30,776 nt of DNA from a virus: the IMG/VR virus record IMGVR_UViG_3300047667_000187, positions 1-30,776 of that record; one strand, written 5' to 3'. Under the pieces are notes generated by a model. That model ran no database searches. It was not told where the DNA came from and saw only the letters and a list, made by a program, of their open reading frames with translations. A program made the position numbers and the translations under genes. Below, in pieces: positions 6,658-13,746 of this stretch. Numbering within the stretch: the stretch's first letter is position 1; the number at the start of each line of letters is the position of its first letter.

Positions 6658-7764
6658 ATGGTTAATTTTGCAGACAAACTGAAGAAAAAACGTTTCAGAC
6701 CATCACAGGCAAGCTATTGGTCGAAGTGTGCAGCGTTTCAACGTCTGACTTCGAACCTTCCTGAACAAGAATCAGGTGACGCAGCACGTGAAGGAACGTG
6801 TGCAGCTTGGGTCGCTGACGTTGTGTTGATGGATCACGACGGGATGACCTGCAGCGACCTGATAGGTGAAACCCATCCTAACGGGTGGTTAGTCACCACA
6901 GAAATGGCCGCTGACGTTCAGTTATATGTGAACCTCGTTCGATCCTATGGCGGTGAAGTTGTGGCTGAAGAATACGTCACGGCAAGCGAAAACCCGTTGA
7001 TCGCCGGTTCACTCGATTCTTCAATTGTGAACGTGACTGACGGGGTTCTTCGAATTATCGACTTGAAGTATGGTCGACGGATCGTTGAAACAACAGCCGC
7101 GCAGCTTATCCCCTACGCCTTTGGAAAGCTTTTGAAACTTCCTGCAGGTTCAGTGAACGAAGTTCATCTTTCGATCTATCAACCCCGCGCGTTCCACAAG
7201 GATGGAATTTATAGAACACGTGTGGTCACGGTTGAACAGTTGACAGCTGAATTCACTGAACTTTGGAACATGGCTGTTGAAGGTGAAAAACCTGACGCTG
7301 TTGCAACAGCCGGTTCACATTGTGCAGACTGTGAAGCTGCAGCCGGTTGTGTGACTTTGGCGCAAACAACTTACAACCTCGTTCACTTTGTGAATTCACG
7401 TGAACACAGGAACATGTCGCCGGTTGAACTTTCCCGTGAACTTGACATGATGGAAGAATGCGAAAAAACTATCATAGCACGGTTTAAGGCTGTAAGGTCT
7501 GAAGCTGAGGCACGGGCTAAACATGAATCAATTCCGGGGTGGGGGATATCCACAAAGAAAGGCAATTCTACGTTCACCGCTTCAGGCGTCACCATTAGTC
7601 TTTTGACCGGTGTGGACCCTTACGAAAAGAAGCTTTGCACACCTGCAGAACTTTTAAGACGTGGCGCGACTGAAGAACAGTTGAAGTCACTGACCACAAG
7701 ACCAGAAACCGGACATAAACTAGCGCGACTGTCAGAAAATGACATTGCGAAAATGTTCAGCTAA
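6658..7764 (+). CDS. DUF2800/RecB-like Fe-S exonuclease
   Basis: 368 residues with the PD-(D/E)xK nuclease signature of phage RecB/Cas4-like exonucleases: REG near residue 45, AGSLDSS (D120) and IIDLKYG (D135, K137), then a Q-containing helix (LSIYQPR). Four cysteines are placed as in iron-sulfur nucleases: C24 near the N-terminus and C222, C225 and C231 in HCADCEAAAGC. The C-terminal GVDPYEKKL...LLRRGATEEQLK...RPETG part is typical of DUF2800 proteins. It would resect dsDNA ends to feed the neighbouring ssDNA-binding/annealing protein in phage recombination. It starts after AGGGAAGGCTAAA. No motif residue appears to be lost. Confidence 0.9.
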   Translation: MVNFADKLKKKRFRPSQASYWSKCAAFQRLTSNLPEQESGDAAREGTCAAWVADVVLMDHDGMTCSDLIGETHPNGWLVTTEMAADVQLYVNLVRSYGGEVVAEEYVTASENPLIAGSLDSSIVNVTDGVLRIIDLKYGRRIVETTAAQLIPYAFGKLLKLPAGSVNEVHLSIYQPRAFHKDGIYRTRVVTVEQLTAEFTELWNMAVEGEKPDAVATAGSHCADCEAAAGCVTLAQTTYNLVHFVNSREHRNMSPVELSRELDMMEECEKTIIARFKAVRSEAEARAKHESIPGWGISTKKGNSTFTASGVTISLLTGVDPYEKKLCTPAELLRRGATEEQLKSLTTRPETGHKLARLSENDIAKMFS

Positions 7765-7785
7765 ACACCCTGAAAGGGAAAAATA

Positions 7786-8682
7786 ATGGCACATTCCAAA
7801 CTAATCGTTTCACCAATTGGCCGTTGGATTAACGGATCAATGACAGAAACAGTGAAAACCGACCACCTGAACCGCCCGATTGAAGCTGACAAATTTCACT
7901 ACAGTGTGGGTATTGCTTTTTCAAAAGCTGACCCCCGCACAAACGAAATGCTTCAGGAAATGGCTGCACACGCCTTTAATGAATTTGCGCAATACCCACC
8001 AATTCAGGCTATCATCGGAACCTACAACTTCGCGCCGAAATCTGGCTTTTCTTGGAAGATCAAAGACGGTGACGTTCCGAACGCTGAAGGCAAACTTCAG
8101 GCGAACGGTGCGGGCTGTTATATCATGTATTTCAGTTCGAACTTCGTGACGAAATGTGCCGACCACCTGAACGCTGACATTCCAAACGACAGCCCTTTGA
8201 TGACGCGCGGTAACAAAGTTCAGGTTGCGTTCACAACAGCGGGCAACGGTAACAATGACGGAACAGCCGGCCAATACGTGAACCCGCAAGTCTACCGTTT
8301 CGCTGACTACGGTGAACCGATTGTTGGCGGTGTTGACGCAGCTTCAGCGTTTGCTGGTCATGATCTGCCCGCACCAACCGGAACACCTATGACGCCAACT
8401 GCCGCACCTGCAGCGCCCGTCGCACCTGCAGCGCCCGTCGCACCTGCAGCGCCCGTAGCACCTGTCGCACCCGTCGCACCTGCACAACCCGGCGTGACAC
8501 CTGTGGCCGGTTTCGCTAACGGACCACCCGTTGCACCCGTTGCACCCGCTGCACCCGCTGCACCCGTTGCACCCGCTGCACCCGCAATGGCGCGCCCTGT
8601 CGATCCTGCACATATTCACCTTGCTGGCACTCCGGGTGAACTGTGGTGGGACGGTGCAGGGTGGGTTCCTTCCCCAAAGTAG
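7786..8682 (+). CDS. Single-stranded DNA-binding protein, DUF2815/gp2.5-like, with Pro-Ala tail
   Basis: 298 residues. The N-terminal 190 or so follow the phage DUF2815 pattern: a GIAFSKADPRTNEML start, a DGDVPNAEGK loop, a strand-rich middle with NKVQVAF, and the terminal GQYVNPQVYRFADYGEPIVGG, comparable to the GxYxNPxxVxFxGYG of the family, which has an OB fold like T7 gp2.5. A PAAPVAP low-complexity linker (about residues 205-268) follows, and then a small terminal unit HIHLAGTPGELWWDGAGWVPS instead of the usual acidic SSB tail. It sits directly after its likely partner exonuclease. ssDNA coating, and possibly annealing, are inferred. The WWDGAGWVP end may be a short protein-binding module. 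Confidence 0.85.
   Translation: MAHSKLIVSPIGRWINGSMTETVKTDHLNRPIEADKFHYSVGIAFSKADPRTNEMLQEMAAHAFNEFAQYPPIQAIIGTYNFAPKSGFSWKIKDGDVPNAEGKLQANGAGCYIMYFSSNFVTKCADHLNADIPNDSPLMTRGNKVQVAFTTAGNGNNDGTAGQYVNPQVYRFADYGEPIVGGVDAASAFAGHDLPAPTGTPMTPTAAPAAPVAPAAPVAPAAPVAPVAPVAPAQPGVTPVAGFANGPPVAPVAPAAPAAPVAPAAPAMARPVDPAHIHLAGTPGELWWDGAGWVPSPK
8404..8457 (+). repeat. 18-bp tandem repeat, three copies
   Basis: GCACCTGCAGCGCCCGTC occurs at 8404, 8422 and, with one base changed at the end, 8440. It encodes APAAPV units in the SSB linker. Confidence 0.85.
8527..8580 (+). repeat. 9-bp tandem repeat, six copies
   Basis: Six in-frame units of CCCG(T/C)TGCA encode PVA or PAA triplets in the SSB linker, differing only at the second codon (GTT or GCT). 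Confidence 0.85.
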
Positions 8683-8819
8683 AAAAGTCATGTGTGAAAT
8701 GTGGTGTCGTTGTTGGGCAAAAATGCTTAGGTGTGTTCGTCAACGACACTATCACCCAAACGCTCATGGCTATCTATCAACCGTCTGACGGTTGCATTGT
8801 GGATTGCATACCGTTTTAA
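8661..8819 (+). CDS. Possible small Cys-rich protein overlapping the SSB 3' end
   Basis: An open frame from a GTG at 8661 (another GTG at 8643) to a TAA at 8817-8819 would give about 52 residues. It contains SCVKCGVVVGQKCLGVFVND, a CxxC...C cluster like half of a zinc ribbon, and a second pair GCIVDC near the end. The content looks protein-like and the gap between SSB and polymerase is otherwise unusually long. Against it, there is no convincing ribosome binding site and a hairpin lies inside the frame (8778-8794). It may instead be an untranslated leader for the polymerase gene. Confidence 0.38.
   Translation: MGSFPKVEKSCVKCGVVVGQKCLGVFVNDTITQTLMAIYQPSDGCIVDCIPF
8778..8794 (+). other. Short hairpin in the SSB-polymerase gap
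   Basis: CAACCGT and ACGGTTG form a perfect 7-base stem around a 3-base loop. No T-run follows. It lies inside the possible 52-aa frame, so one of the two readings may be wrong. Confidence 0.45.
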
Positions 8820-8822
8820 AAA

Positions 8823-8855
8823 CGACCGTGGCGTGAATTCCTTGCACCACGGTCG
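8823..8855 (+). other. Intergenic hairpin before the DNA polymerase gene
   Basis: CGACCGTGG (8823-8831) pairs perfectly with CCACGGTCG (8847-8855) around a 15-base loop. It is followed by GGGGAAGGCTAAA and the polymerase ATG, the same order of parts as before the exonuclease gene at 6609. It may protect or pace the mRNA; a terminator is unlikely because no T-run follows. Confidence 0.6.
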
Positions 8856-8879
8856 ACCACAGGGGAAGGCTAAACCCAA

Positions 8880-10937
8880 ATGATCAACTCTAAACATTAT
8901 TCCTATGACATCGAATCTTACCCAAACTTTTTTTCTTGTGTGGTCAAACACCATGCAAGTGGTCAGCGTTGGATTTTTGAGGTCAGCGATTGGCAAAACG
9001 ACGCGCTTGCGTTTATCGAATTTATGTTTGCGCTTCAGTATCATGATTGTCAGTTAATCGGGTTTAATAATTTTGGTTATGACTGGCAAGTGATCGAACA
9101 TTGCCTTGCAATCGGTTCGTCATTCACAGCCGCTGACGCGTTCGCAAAAACTGATCAGATCATCAACGGTTGTGGCTATTGTTTCAAATGTCATCACGGT
9201 GACAGCTTTCGTTGTGAAACGAACTTCAAAAACACAGTGTGGGGTGGCAATCAAAAAGTGAAACAGATTGACCTTTTCTTGATTCACCATTTCAACAACT
9301 TTGCAAAATCGACTTCACTGAAAGAAACTGAATTCAACATGCGTTCACGCAACGTTGGTGACTTGCCAATAAAGCCCGGAACGTTTCTGACTTCAGCTGA
9401 CCGTGACGGGATGATTTTTTATAACTGTCACGACGTTGAAGAAACGCAAAAATTCGCAGGGTTCAGTGAACCAATGATTCAGTTCCGTGACAACCTCGTT
9501 TCGACATTCGGTCACGACGTGATGAACTGGAATGATACAAAAATCGGAAAGAAGTATTTCGAAAAAGAACTTAGGGAAAAAGCCCCGCAACTTTTAGGAA
9601 CTGGACGGAACAAACGACAGACCCGCCGCCCTGACGGGATTCGCTTGGCTGACGTCATCATTCCCACCATCGAATTCGAAACCCCCGAACTCCAACGGGT
9701 CTTGACGCACCTTCGCGCAACAACCCTGACGAAGACGAAAGCACCGCCCGAACTGAAAGACCTGTCAGCGTCCCTGAATGGTTTTCACATGGTTGTGGGC
9801 GCCGGTGGGGGTCACGGTAGTGTGTCGCGTCAGTGTGTGCGCCCTGAAGCCGGTTGGAAGCTGTTAGACGTCGACGTTGCCAGCTACTACCCGAATCTTG
9901 CAATTGTGAACCGGTTCTTCCCTGCACACCTGTCAGAAATGTTCTGTGACATTTACCTTGACGTTTACAATCAACGGAAAGCGACCGCGAAAAAATCACC
10001 TGAAAACGCTATGTTCAAACTTGCATTAAATGGCGTTTACGGTGACAGCGCGAATGAACACAGTATTTTTCTTGACCCCCAATACACCATGCAAATCACC
10101 ATAAACGGTCAGCTTCTTTTGTATCTATTGGCTGAAAAGCTTGTCACCCGAACACGCGCAAAAATGATTCAGCTGAACACGGACGGTGTGACATTCCTGA
10201 TCCCTGAAGATGACGAACAACTTGCGCGCGACATCTGCGAATGGTGGGAAGATTACACACGACTTGAACTTGAATTTGCTGACTATGAAGCGATGTGGAT
10301 TCGCGACGTTAACAACTATGTGGCAAAAACTGTTGGGACGCCTGACAAACCAAGCTACTGCAAACGCATCGGCGCATATGCTTATGAGACACAGCGCGAA
10401 AACCCCGGAACCCGTGAAGTGACATGGGGCAAGGATCACAGCGCGTTGGTTGTTCAGAAGGCTGCGTGTGCTGAAATGGTCGAAGGAATTCCGGTTCGTC
10501 AGTTCATAGAGAACCACACGGACGGGTTCGACTTTATGCTTCGATCTAAAGCCACAGGGAAGACCAGACAGCGACTACTTCACGCTGGTCAGGTCGACAC
10601 CCCCGCGCATCCTGAAATGTACGTTCACAGTGACGGTTGCAGCTATCCGGTGACACACACCGACCCGAAAGGAAAAACGGTTGTTCACATGGAATTCGAA
10701 CCTGACGCGGGTGAATGGCTTCAGAAGCTGACGCGCTATTACATTGCAAAAGTTGGTTCACCGCTGCAGATGGTTCACCGGCCCGCGCCCGCGTCACACA
10801 TGAAAAAGAAGGCACGCATTATCGGCGTGTGTGTCGGTTGGAACGTTGCTGTCTGTGACGACATAGACAACTTCGATCCCACAAACATTGACCTTGAATG
10901 GTATATTTCAGAAGCTGAAAAACTTGTGATCAGATGA
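8880..10937 (+). CDS. Family B DNA polymerase with 3'-5' exonuclease domain
   Basis: 685 residues. Exonuclease motifs: Exo I YDIESYPN (D10, E12), Exo II NNFGYDW, Exo III YNCHDVEET. Polymerase motifs: A DVASYYPN (D332), B KLALNGVYGD (from K380), C LNTDGVTF (N433, D435). Only about 48 residues separate motifs A and B, so the fingers are compact and there is no room for the TPR2 insertion of protein-primed polymerases; an RNA or AEP-made primer is therefore likely. In motif C the usual DTD(S) is NTDG: the first Asp is Asn, the second Asp is kept, a variant also found in other phage family B enzymes. A CGYCFKCHHGDSFRC cluster inside the exonuclease half could bind zinc. The start follows GGGGAAGGCTAAA. 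It should be the main replicative polymerase, working with the primase-polymerase encoded on the other strand. Confidence 0.93.
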   Translation: MINSKHYSYDIESYPNFFSCVVKHHASGQRWIFEVSDWQNDALAFIEFMFALQYHDCQLIGFNNFGYDWQVIEHCLAIGSSFTAADAFAKTDQIINGCGYCFKCHHGDSFRCETNFKNTVWGGNQKVKQIDLFLIHHFNNFAKSTSLKETEFNMRSRNVGDLPIKPGTFLTSADRDGMIFYNCHDVEETQKFAGFSEPMIQFRDNLVSTFGHDVMNWNDTKIGKKYFEKELREKAPQLLGTGRNKRQTRRPDGIRLADVIIPTIEFETPELQRVLTHLRATTLTKTKAPPELKDLSASLNGFHMVVGAGGGHGSVSRQCVRPEAGWKLLDVDVASYYPNLAIVNRFFPAHLSEMFCDIYLDVYNQRKATAKKSPENAMFKLALNGVYGDSANEHSIFLDPQYTMQITINGQLLLYLLAEKLVTRTRAKMIQLNTDGVTFLIPEDDEQLARDICEWWEDYTRLELEFADYEAMWIRDVNNYVAKTVGTPDKPSYCKRIGAYAYETQRENPGTREVTWGKDHSALVVQKAACAEMVEGIPVRQFIENHTDGFDFMLRSKATGKTRQRLLHAGQVDTPAHPEMYVHSDGCSYPVTHTDPKGKTVVHMEFEPDAGEWLQKLTRYYIAKVGSPLQMVHRPAPASHMKKKARIIGVCVGWNVAVCDDIDNFDPTNIDLEWYISEAEKLVIR

Positions 10938-10940
10938 AGA

Positions 10941-10959
10941 TAAGTGTTGCTAAGTGTTG
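10941..10959 (+). promoter_or_regulatory. Direct repeat TAAGTGTTG x2 after the polymerase gene
   Basis: TAAGTGTTG occurs at 10941-10949 and 10951-10959, ten bases apart, between the polymerase stop and the next gene. TTGCTA (10947-10952) and TAGAAC (17 bases later) could form a weak promoter. It resembles the elements at 3432-3449 and 5820-5835. Confidence 0.45.
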
Positions 10960-11009
10960 TTGTTGTCTGTAGAACTGGTTTAACGGAAGCAAACACAGGG
11001 AACGAACCG

Positions 11010-11462
11010 ATGAAAATGACATATGAAACTGAATGTTGTTCACGTTGTGCCGGTGACGGTCACTATTCCTACAACCGAATGACAGGCACACGTTGCTTCA
11101 AGTGTCACGGTTCCGGTGCGCAACTGACCAAGCGCGGCGCGGCAACCAAAGATTTTGCCCTAACTCTAACAACAGTGACCGGTTCTGAAATCAAAATTGG
11201 TGACGTAATGAAGTTCGGAAAATCAGGTCAAATCACCGTTCAGTCACTTCAAGTGACTGAAAAGCGTTCACATGCTAAACCAACGGGTGACGCTGAATTT
11301 CCTATGCGAAAAGTCGTGACGGTAACGGGTCCAAACTTTTCCCGTGATTTTTATGGTGATTGGGAATACACAAAATTTTTGACTGAAGACCAAGTTCAGG
11401 AACTCACAATCTATCAAGACAACCTGACAAAAGCAGGAAAATCACGGAAGGTCAAAACGTGA
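11010..11462 (+). CDS. DnaJ-type zinc-finger protein
   Basis: The start is placed at the ATG at 11010, after AGGGAACGAACCG; the frame extends 22 codons upstream but only across the repeat element. The 150-residue product begins MKMTYETECCSRC and has one DnaJ-like cysteine-rich finger, CSRCAGDG (C10, C13) and CFKCHGSG (C29, C32), the CxxCxGxG pair. The rest is a small beta-rich domain (GSEIKIGDVMKFGKSGQITV and RKVVTVTGPNF) with a basic end (KAGKSRKVK). Such proteins bind protein or nucleic acid. Its neighbour begins at an overlapping GTG, so the two are co-translated. Its precise role is unknown. Confidence 0.82.
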   Translation: MKMTYETECCSRCAGDGHYSYNRMTGTRCFKCHGSGAQLTKRGAATKDFALTLTTVTGSEIKIGDVMKFGKSGQITVQSLQVTEKRSHAKPTGDAEFPMRKVVTVTGPNFSRDFYGDWEYTKFLTEDQVQELTIYQDNLTKAGKSRKVKT

Positions 11463-11851
11463 ACCAAGAAATCAGAAACCGCGTCAGGCTGACTGTCGCT
11501 GCATATGCTTATGAATTCCGCAACGATTCGCTTATGACTGATCATGAATTTGACGCGCTTGCGTTAAAGATCGATCCTAGAATTTCCACAGGGAACGACA
11601 AACTTGACGAATTTTTCAGGACAGAATTTGTGACGTTTTCCGGTGTGTGGGTTCGCAACCACCCTGACTTGACCGCGACCCGTCAGGCATATGAACGCCT
11701 AAAACAGTTTAGGCCGAAAAGCTATGATCAAACGTTCAACGTCGATCTGTTCGGCCCGTTGCTAAACGCGCCGGTTCGGTCCGTCATATCTTGCAAGCGT
11801 TGTGGTGGTAATGTTTCAGCTTTTCCCGCTGACGGTGGCTGTCATTGTTGA
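11459..11851 (+). CDS. Conserved phage protein with ligase-Ia-like N-terminus and C-terminal Cys motif
   Basis: Starts at a GTG at 11459 that overlaps the TGA of the previous gene (GTGA). 130 residues. RVRLTVAAYAYEFRNDSLMT followed by DHEFDALALKIDP resembles the Y-x-D-x-x-(I/M)-(S/T)-D-x-E-(Y/F)-D-x-L helix pair at the N-terminus of NAD-dependent DNA ligases, and ISTGNDKLDEFFRTEF is a common block in phage homologues. The end, SCKRCGGNVSAF...GGCHC, looks like a small zinc-binding knuckle. No ligase catalytic domain is present, so any link to ligase is structural at best. Last gene of the plus operon; its 3' end overlaps the converging late operon by 36 bases. Confidence 0.82.
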   Translation: MNQEIRNRVRLTVAAYAYEFRNDSLMTDHEFDALALKIDPRISTGNDKLDEFFRTEFVTFSGVWVRNHPDLTATRQAYERLKQFRPKSYDQTFNVDLFGPLLNAPVRSVISCKRCGGNVSAFPADGGCHC

Positions 11852-12034
11852 AGGCGCACAATTTATAGCGCCGTTGAACAACGTTTCAGCACGGGTCACT
11901 GTGTTCTTTTCAACCCAATTTTCAACACTAAAACCAGCCGAAACCCCAACCCAAATTAGGAAAACAACTGCACACAAAAACGCAACAAAATCCACAACAG
12001 ACCATTCAGGACGGGTCAAAAAATGCTTCACCAC
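11816..12034 (-). CDS. Small single-span membrane protein, last gene of the late operon
   Basis: About 72 residues from tandem GTG codons (12034 or 12031); the second overlaps the TGA of the upstream gene (GTGA), and an AAAGGG site lies just before. It has a charged start (VKHFLTRPEW), one membrane span (VVDFVAFLCAVVFLIWVGVS) and a polar tail with AETLFNGAINCAPS. The gene fits the coupled pattern of its neighbours, but it overlaps the end of the converging plus operon by 36 bases. A lysis-related role is possible by position; no spanin lipobox is seen. Confidence 0.58.
   Translation of the reverse strand: MVKHFLTRPEWSVVDFVAFLCAVVFLIWVGVSAGFSVENWVEKNTVTRAETLFNGAINCAPSTMTATVSGKS
11846..11878. 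terminator. Possible bidirectional terminator between the converging operons
   Basis: GGCGC (11853-11857) and GCGCC (11868-11872) pair around an AT-rich 10-base loop, with imperfect TGTT/AACA extension on both sides. It lies at the meeting point of the plus operon and the minus late operon. The stem is short and no long T-run follows, so confidence is low. Confidence 0.3.
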
Positions 12035-12315
12035 CAGTCACCCTTTGTGAATGAAATTATCGCCTGAACAGCCAAACCCAAACCGGCAACGGTTGGCAAT
12101 AGATACACCGTTGCTCGTGTCAACCAAGACGCTCGTTCATACGTCGCAACAACCGCACGGATTTTCACAAGTAGGGGCTTGGCGTCTTTGGGTGAACCCG
12201 CCGGAACGCTTAGAAAAGCGTCGTGTAAATCTTTCAACATTTTCTGTTCAGATTGCGTCAACGGTTCACCCCAAATTTCAGTCACAGGTTTGCACTTTCG
12301 ATCTGTGTAAGTCAA
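12028..12315 (-). CDS. Small protein with C-terminal membrane span, lysis region
   Basis: 95 residues from a TTG at 12315 that directly follows the TGA of the upstream gene. The first 60 residues are soluble and mixed in charge (EPLTQSEQKMLKDLHDAFLS); a hydrophobic segment VYLLPTVAGLGLAVQAIISF near the end is followed by TKGDWW. This tail-anchored layout differs from holins and from i-spanins, which have the span first. The start choice is supported only by coupling, since no strong ribosome binding site is visible. Function unknown. Confidence 0.65.
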   Translation of the reverse strand: MTYTDRKCKPVTEIWGEPLTQSEQKMLKDLHDAFLSVPAGSPKDAKPLLVKIRAVVATYERASWLTRATVYLLPTVAGLGLAVQAIISFTKGDWW

Positions 12316-12690
12316 TCACCGTCGTTTGAAAAGTGCTGCAGTTTCATAAACAAAGAAAAATCCAAACACAATCATCATCAGGTTCCACAAATCGGGTGAC
12401 AGATCATCAGTGACACCCCACCCTAAAACCTTGTCCCAAATGACAACTTTCCACAGGAAAACCGCAAAAGGAAACGCAAGGAACATTCGAAAAAATACGT
12501 TCCAATTTCCCTTGGCTTCAGCCACAAGAACCGCGCGCCGGTTTTCCATCACCGCAATTGTTGATTCAAGTTCAATGCGGCGTTCAGTGTTTCCGGCGTC
12601 AAGTGCGTCTTTCCGCATGTCGCGGATAGCGCCGGTGATGGACAAAACACCACCACCGGTCACCCATGAAAGGATCGTTGCAAGCATCAC
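12316..12690 (-). CDS. Two-span membrane protein, holin-like or accessory lysis protein
   Basis: 124 residues starting GTG-ATG at 12690/12687, the ATG overlapping the TGA of the upstream gene. A short hydrophobic start (LATILSWVTGGGVLSITGAI) is followed by a charged, probably helical region (RDMRKDALDAGNTERRIELE) and two membrane spans, RMFLAFPFAVFLWKVVIWD and LWNLMMIVFGFFFVYETAAL, ending in KRR. The arrangement resembles three-span holin-like proteins found in release cassettes. It follows the more typical small holin, so it may be a second holin or an antiholin; this is inferred from order and topology. Confidence 0.72.
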   Translation of the reverse strand: MMLATILSWVTGGGVLSITGAIRDMRKDALDAGNTERRIELESTIAVMENRRAVLVAEAKGNWNVFFRMFLAFPFAVFLWKVVIWDKVLGWGVTDDLSPDLWNLMMIVFGFFFVYETAALFKRR

Positions 12691-12896
12691 TTCACCGGCT
12701 TTTTCTGATCAACCAACCGACCAATCGCACCAACCAAAGCCAAGAAAATAGTCAGCCCGATTACGAATGATTCAGGAACCATCGCCTTCACATCGTCAGG
12801 GACGGTCAACCACGCGGATTGAATAACACCCACCGCAACAAACGCCTGAACAGAAAACCACTTCAGCGCCGCGCGCCAATCGTCAACCATTTTCAT
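12687..12896 (-). CDS. Holin, two-span (DUF7940-like)
   Basis: I choose the ATG at 12896, which overlaps the endolysin TGA (ATGA) and follows AGAAAGG; a longer frame from 12941 lies inside the endolysin gene and lacks these signals. The 69-residue product starts MKMVDDWRAALKWFSVQ and has two spans, roughly FSVQAFVAVGVIQSAWLTV and FVIGLTIFLALVGAIGRLV, with a basic end (DQKKPVK). A charged DDWRAALK start, two spans and a short basic tail are the pattern of small class II-like phage holins. It would form the membrane lesions that release the endolysin. Position directly after the endolysin supports this. Confidence 0.8.
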   Translation of the reverse strand: MKMVDDWRAALKWFSVQAFVAVGVIQSAWLTVPDDVKAMVPESFVIGLTIFLALVGAIGRLVDQKKPVK

Positions 12897-13723
12897 TTCG
12901 AAAACCTTTCTAAGAATTTCACGAACATTTTCAGCAACCAACCATTTTCAGCGACAGGTTCTGATTTTTTAGCAATGTGTGCAAGTGTGACCGGCCCCGC
13001 TTTACCGTCAGCCACAAGGCTGTTTTCACGCTGATAGTCCAGAACAGCCGCTTGGGTTCCGTGACCGTAAACATCGTCAAGGGTTCCGTCATAAAAACCA
13101 AGATCGTGAAGTCTGACGATAAGTTCAGCGACTTCAACACCGCGTTCACCACGTTCAAGCATCCCGTCAGCCATAGCGTCGACAAGAACACGTTCACCAG
13201 TCGCGCTGTGTGGTGTGTCAACGCCAATATAAACCCCGTCAAGGATCAGAACGGCTTCTTCCTTACGTCTGCGTACCAGACCGGCCAAACGAACGCCCTG
13301 CGCCGTTGTCCCTGTGGTTGTCAGACGTCGCGCCCCATCTTTGATATCACCACGCTTGATCGCTGCAGCCCATGTCCATTTCAGTGAACCCGGTCCCATG
13401 TTGAACACAGGCGAAACCATCCCGTCATAAATGTTTTGTGGGACTGTCGCGCCAAGGAAATCGTTCACGGCTTTTCCGTATTCGTTATTCACAAGATACT
13501 GCAACGCGTCATCGGCTTCAGCGCGGGTCATCGTCACACCGCGTTTGAATTCCACACCGGGCTTGTTATTCGCCCACCACACACGGAACGAATCTGAACG
13601 CCATGTGAACCCGATCCCGATTGTAGGGATACCCACGGGGTCAAGATACCATCGCGAAACGAACCCTTCGTGAAGTCTGGTGAACGTCGAACCTTTGGCT
13701 GAAAATACGTTGAACGGTTTCAT
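12893..13723 (-). CDS. Endolysin: T4-type lysozyme (GH24) with C-terminal peptidoglycan-binding domain
   Basis: 276 residues, start after AAAGGGAATCACC. The catalytic set E19-x8-D28-x5-T34 in HEGFVSRWYLDPVGIPTIGIG has the same spacing as in T4 lysozyme. The lysozyme domain covers about residues 10-165 and includes a FNMGPGSLKWT segment. Residues about 195-255 (VAELIVRLHDLGFYDGTLDD...AAVLDYQRENSLVADGKAGP) form a PG_binding_1 repeat: LQxLGFYxGxxDGxxGxxTxxAVxxFQ. The C-terminus ends in a helix rich in hydrophobic and basic residues. No signal peptide or SAR anchor is seen, so export depends on the neighbouring holin. Confidence 0.93.
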   Translation of the reverse strand: MKPFNVFSAKGSTFTRLHEGFVSRWYLDPVGIPTIGIGFTWRSDSFRVWWANNKPGVEFKRGVTMTRAEADDALQYLVNNEYGKAVNDFLGATVPQNIYDGMVSPVFNMGPGSLKWTWAAAIKRGDIKDGARRLTTTGTTAQGVRLAGLVRRRKEEAVLILDGVYIGVDTPHSATGERVLVDAMADGMLERGERGVEVAELIVRLHDLGFYDGTLDDVYGHGTQAAVLDYQRENSLVADGKAGPVTLAHIAKKSEPVAENGWLLKMFVKFLERFSK

Positions 13724-13746
13724 GGTGATTCCCTTTGGGTTAAATT

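Noticed and set aside
10125-10517. 130-codon open frame on the minus strand
   Set aside because: Antisense to polymerase motifs A-C region, no ribosome binding site and no partner genes on that strand nearby.
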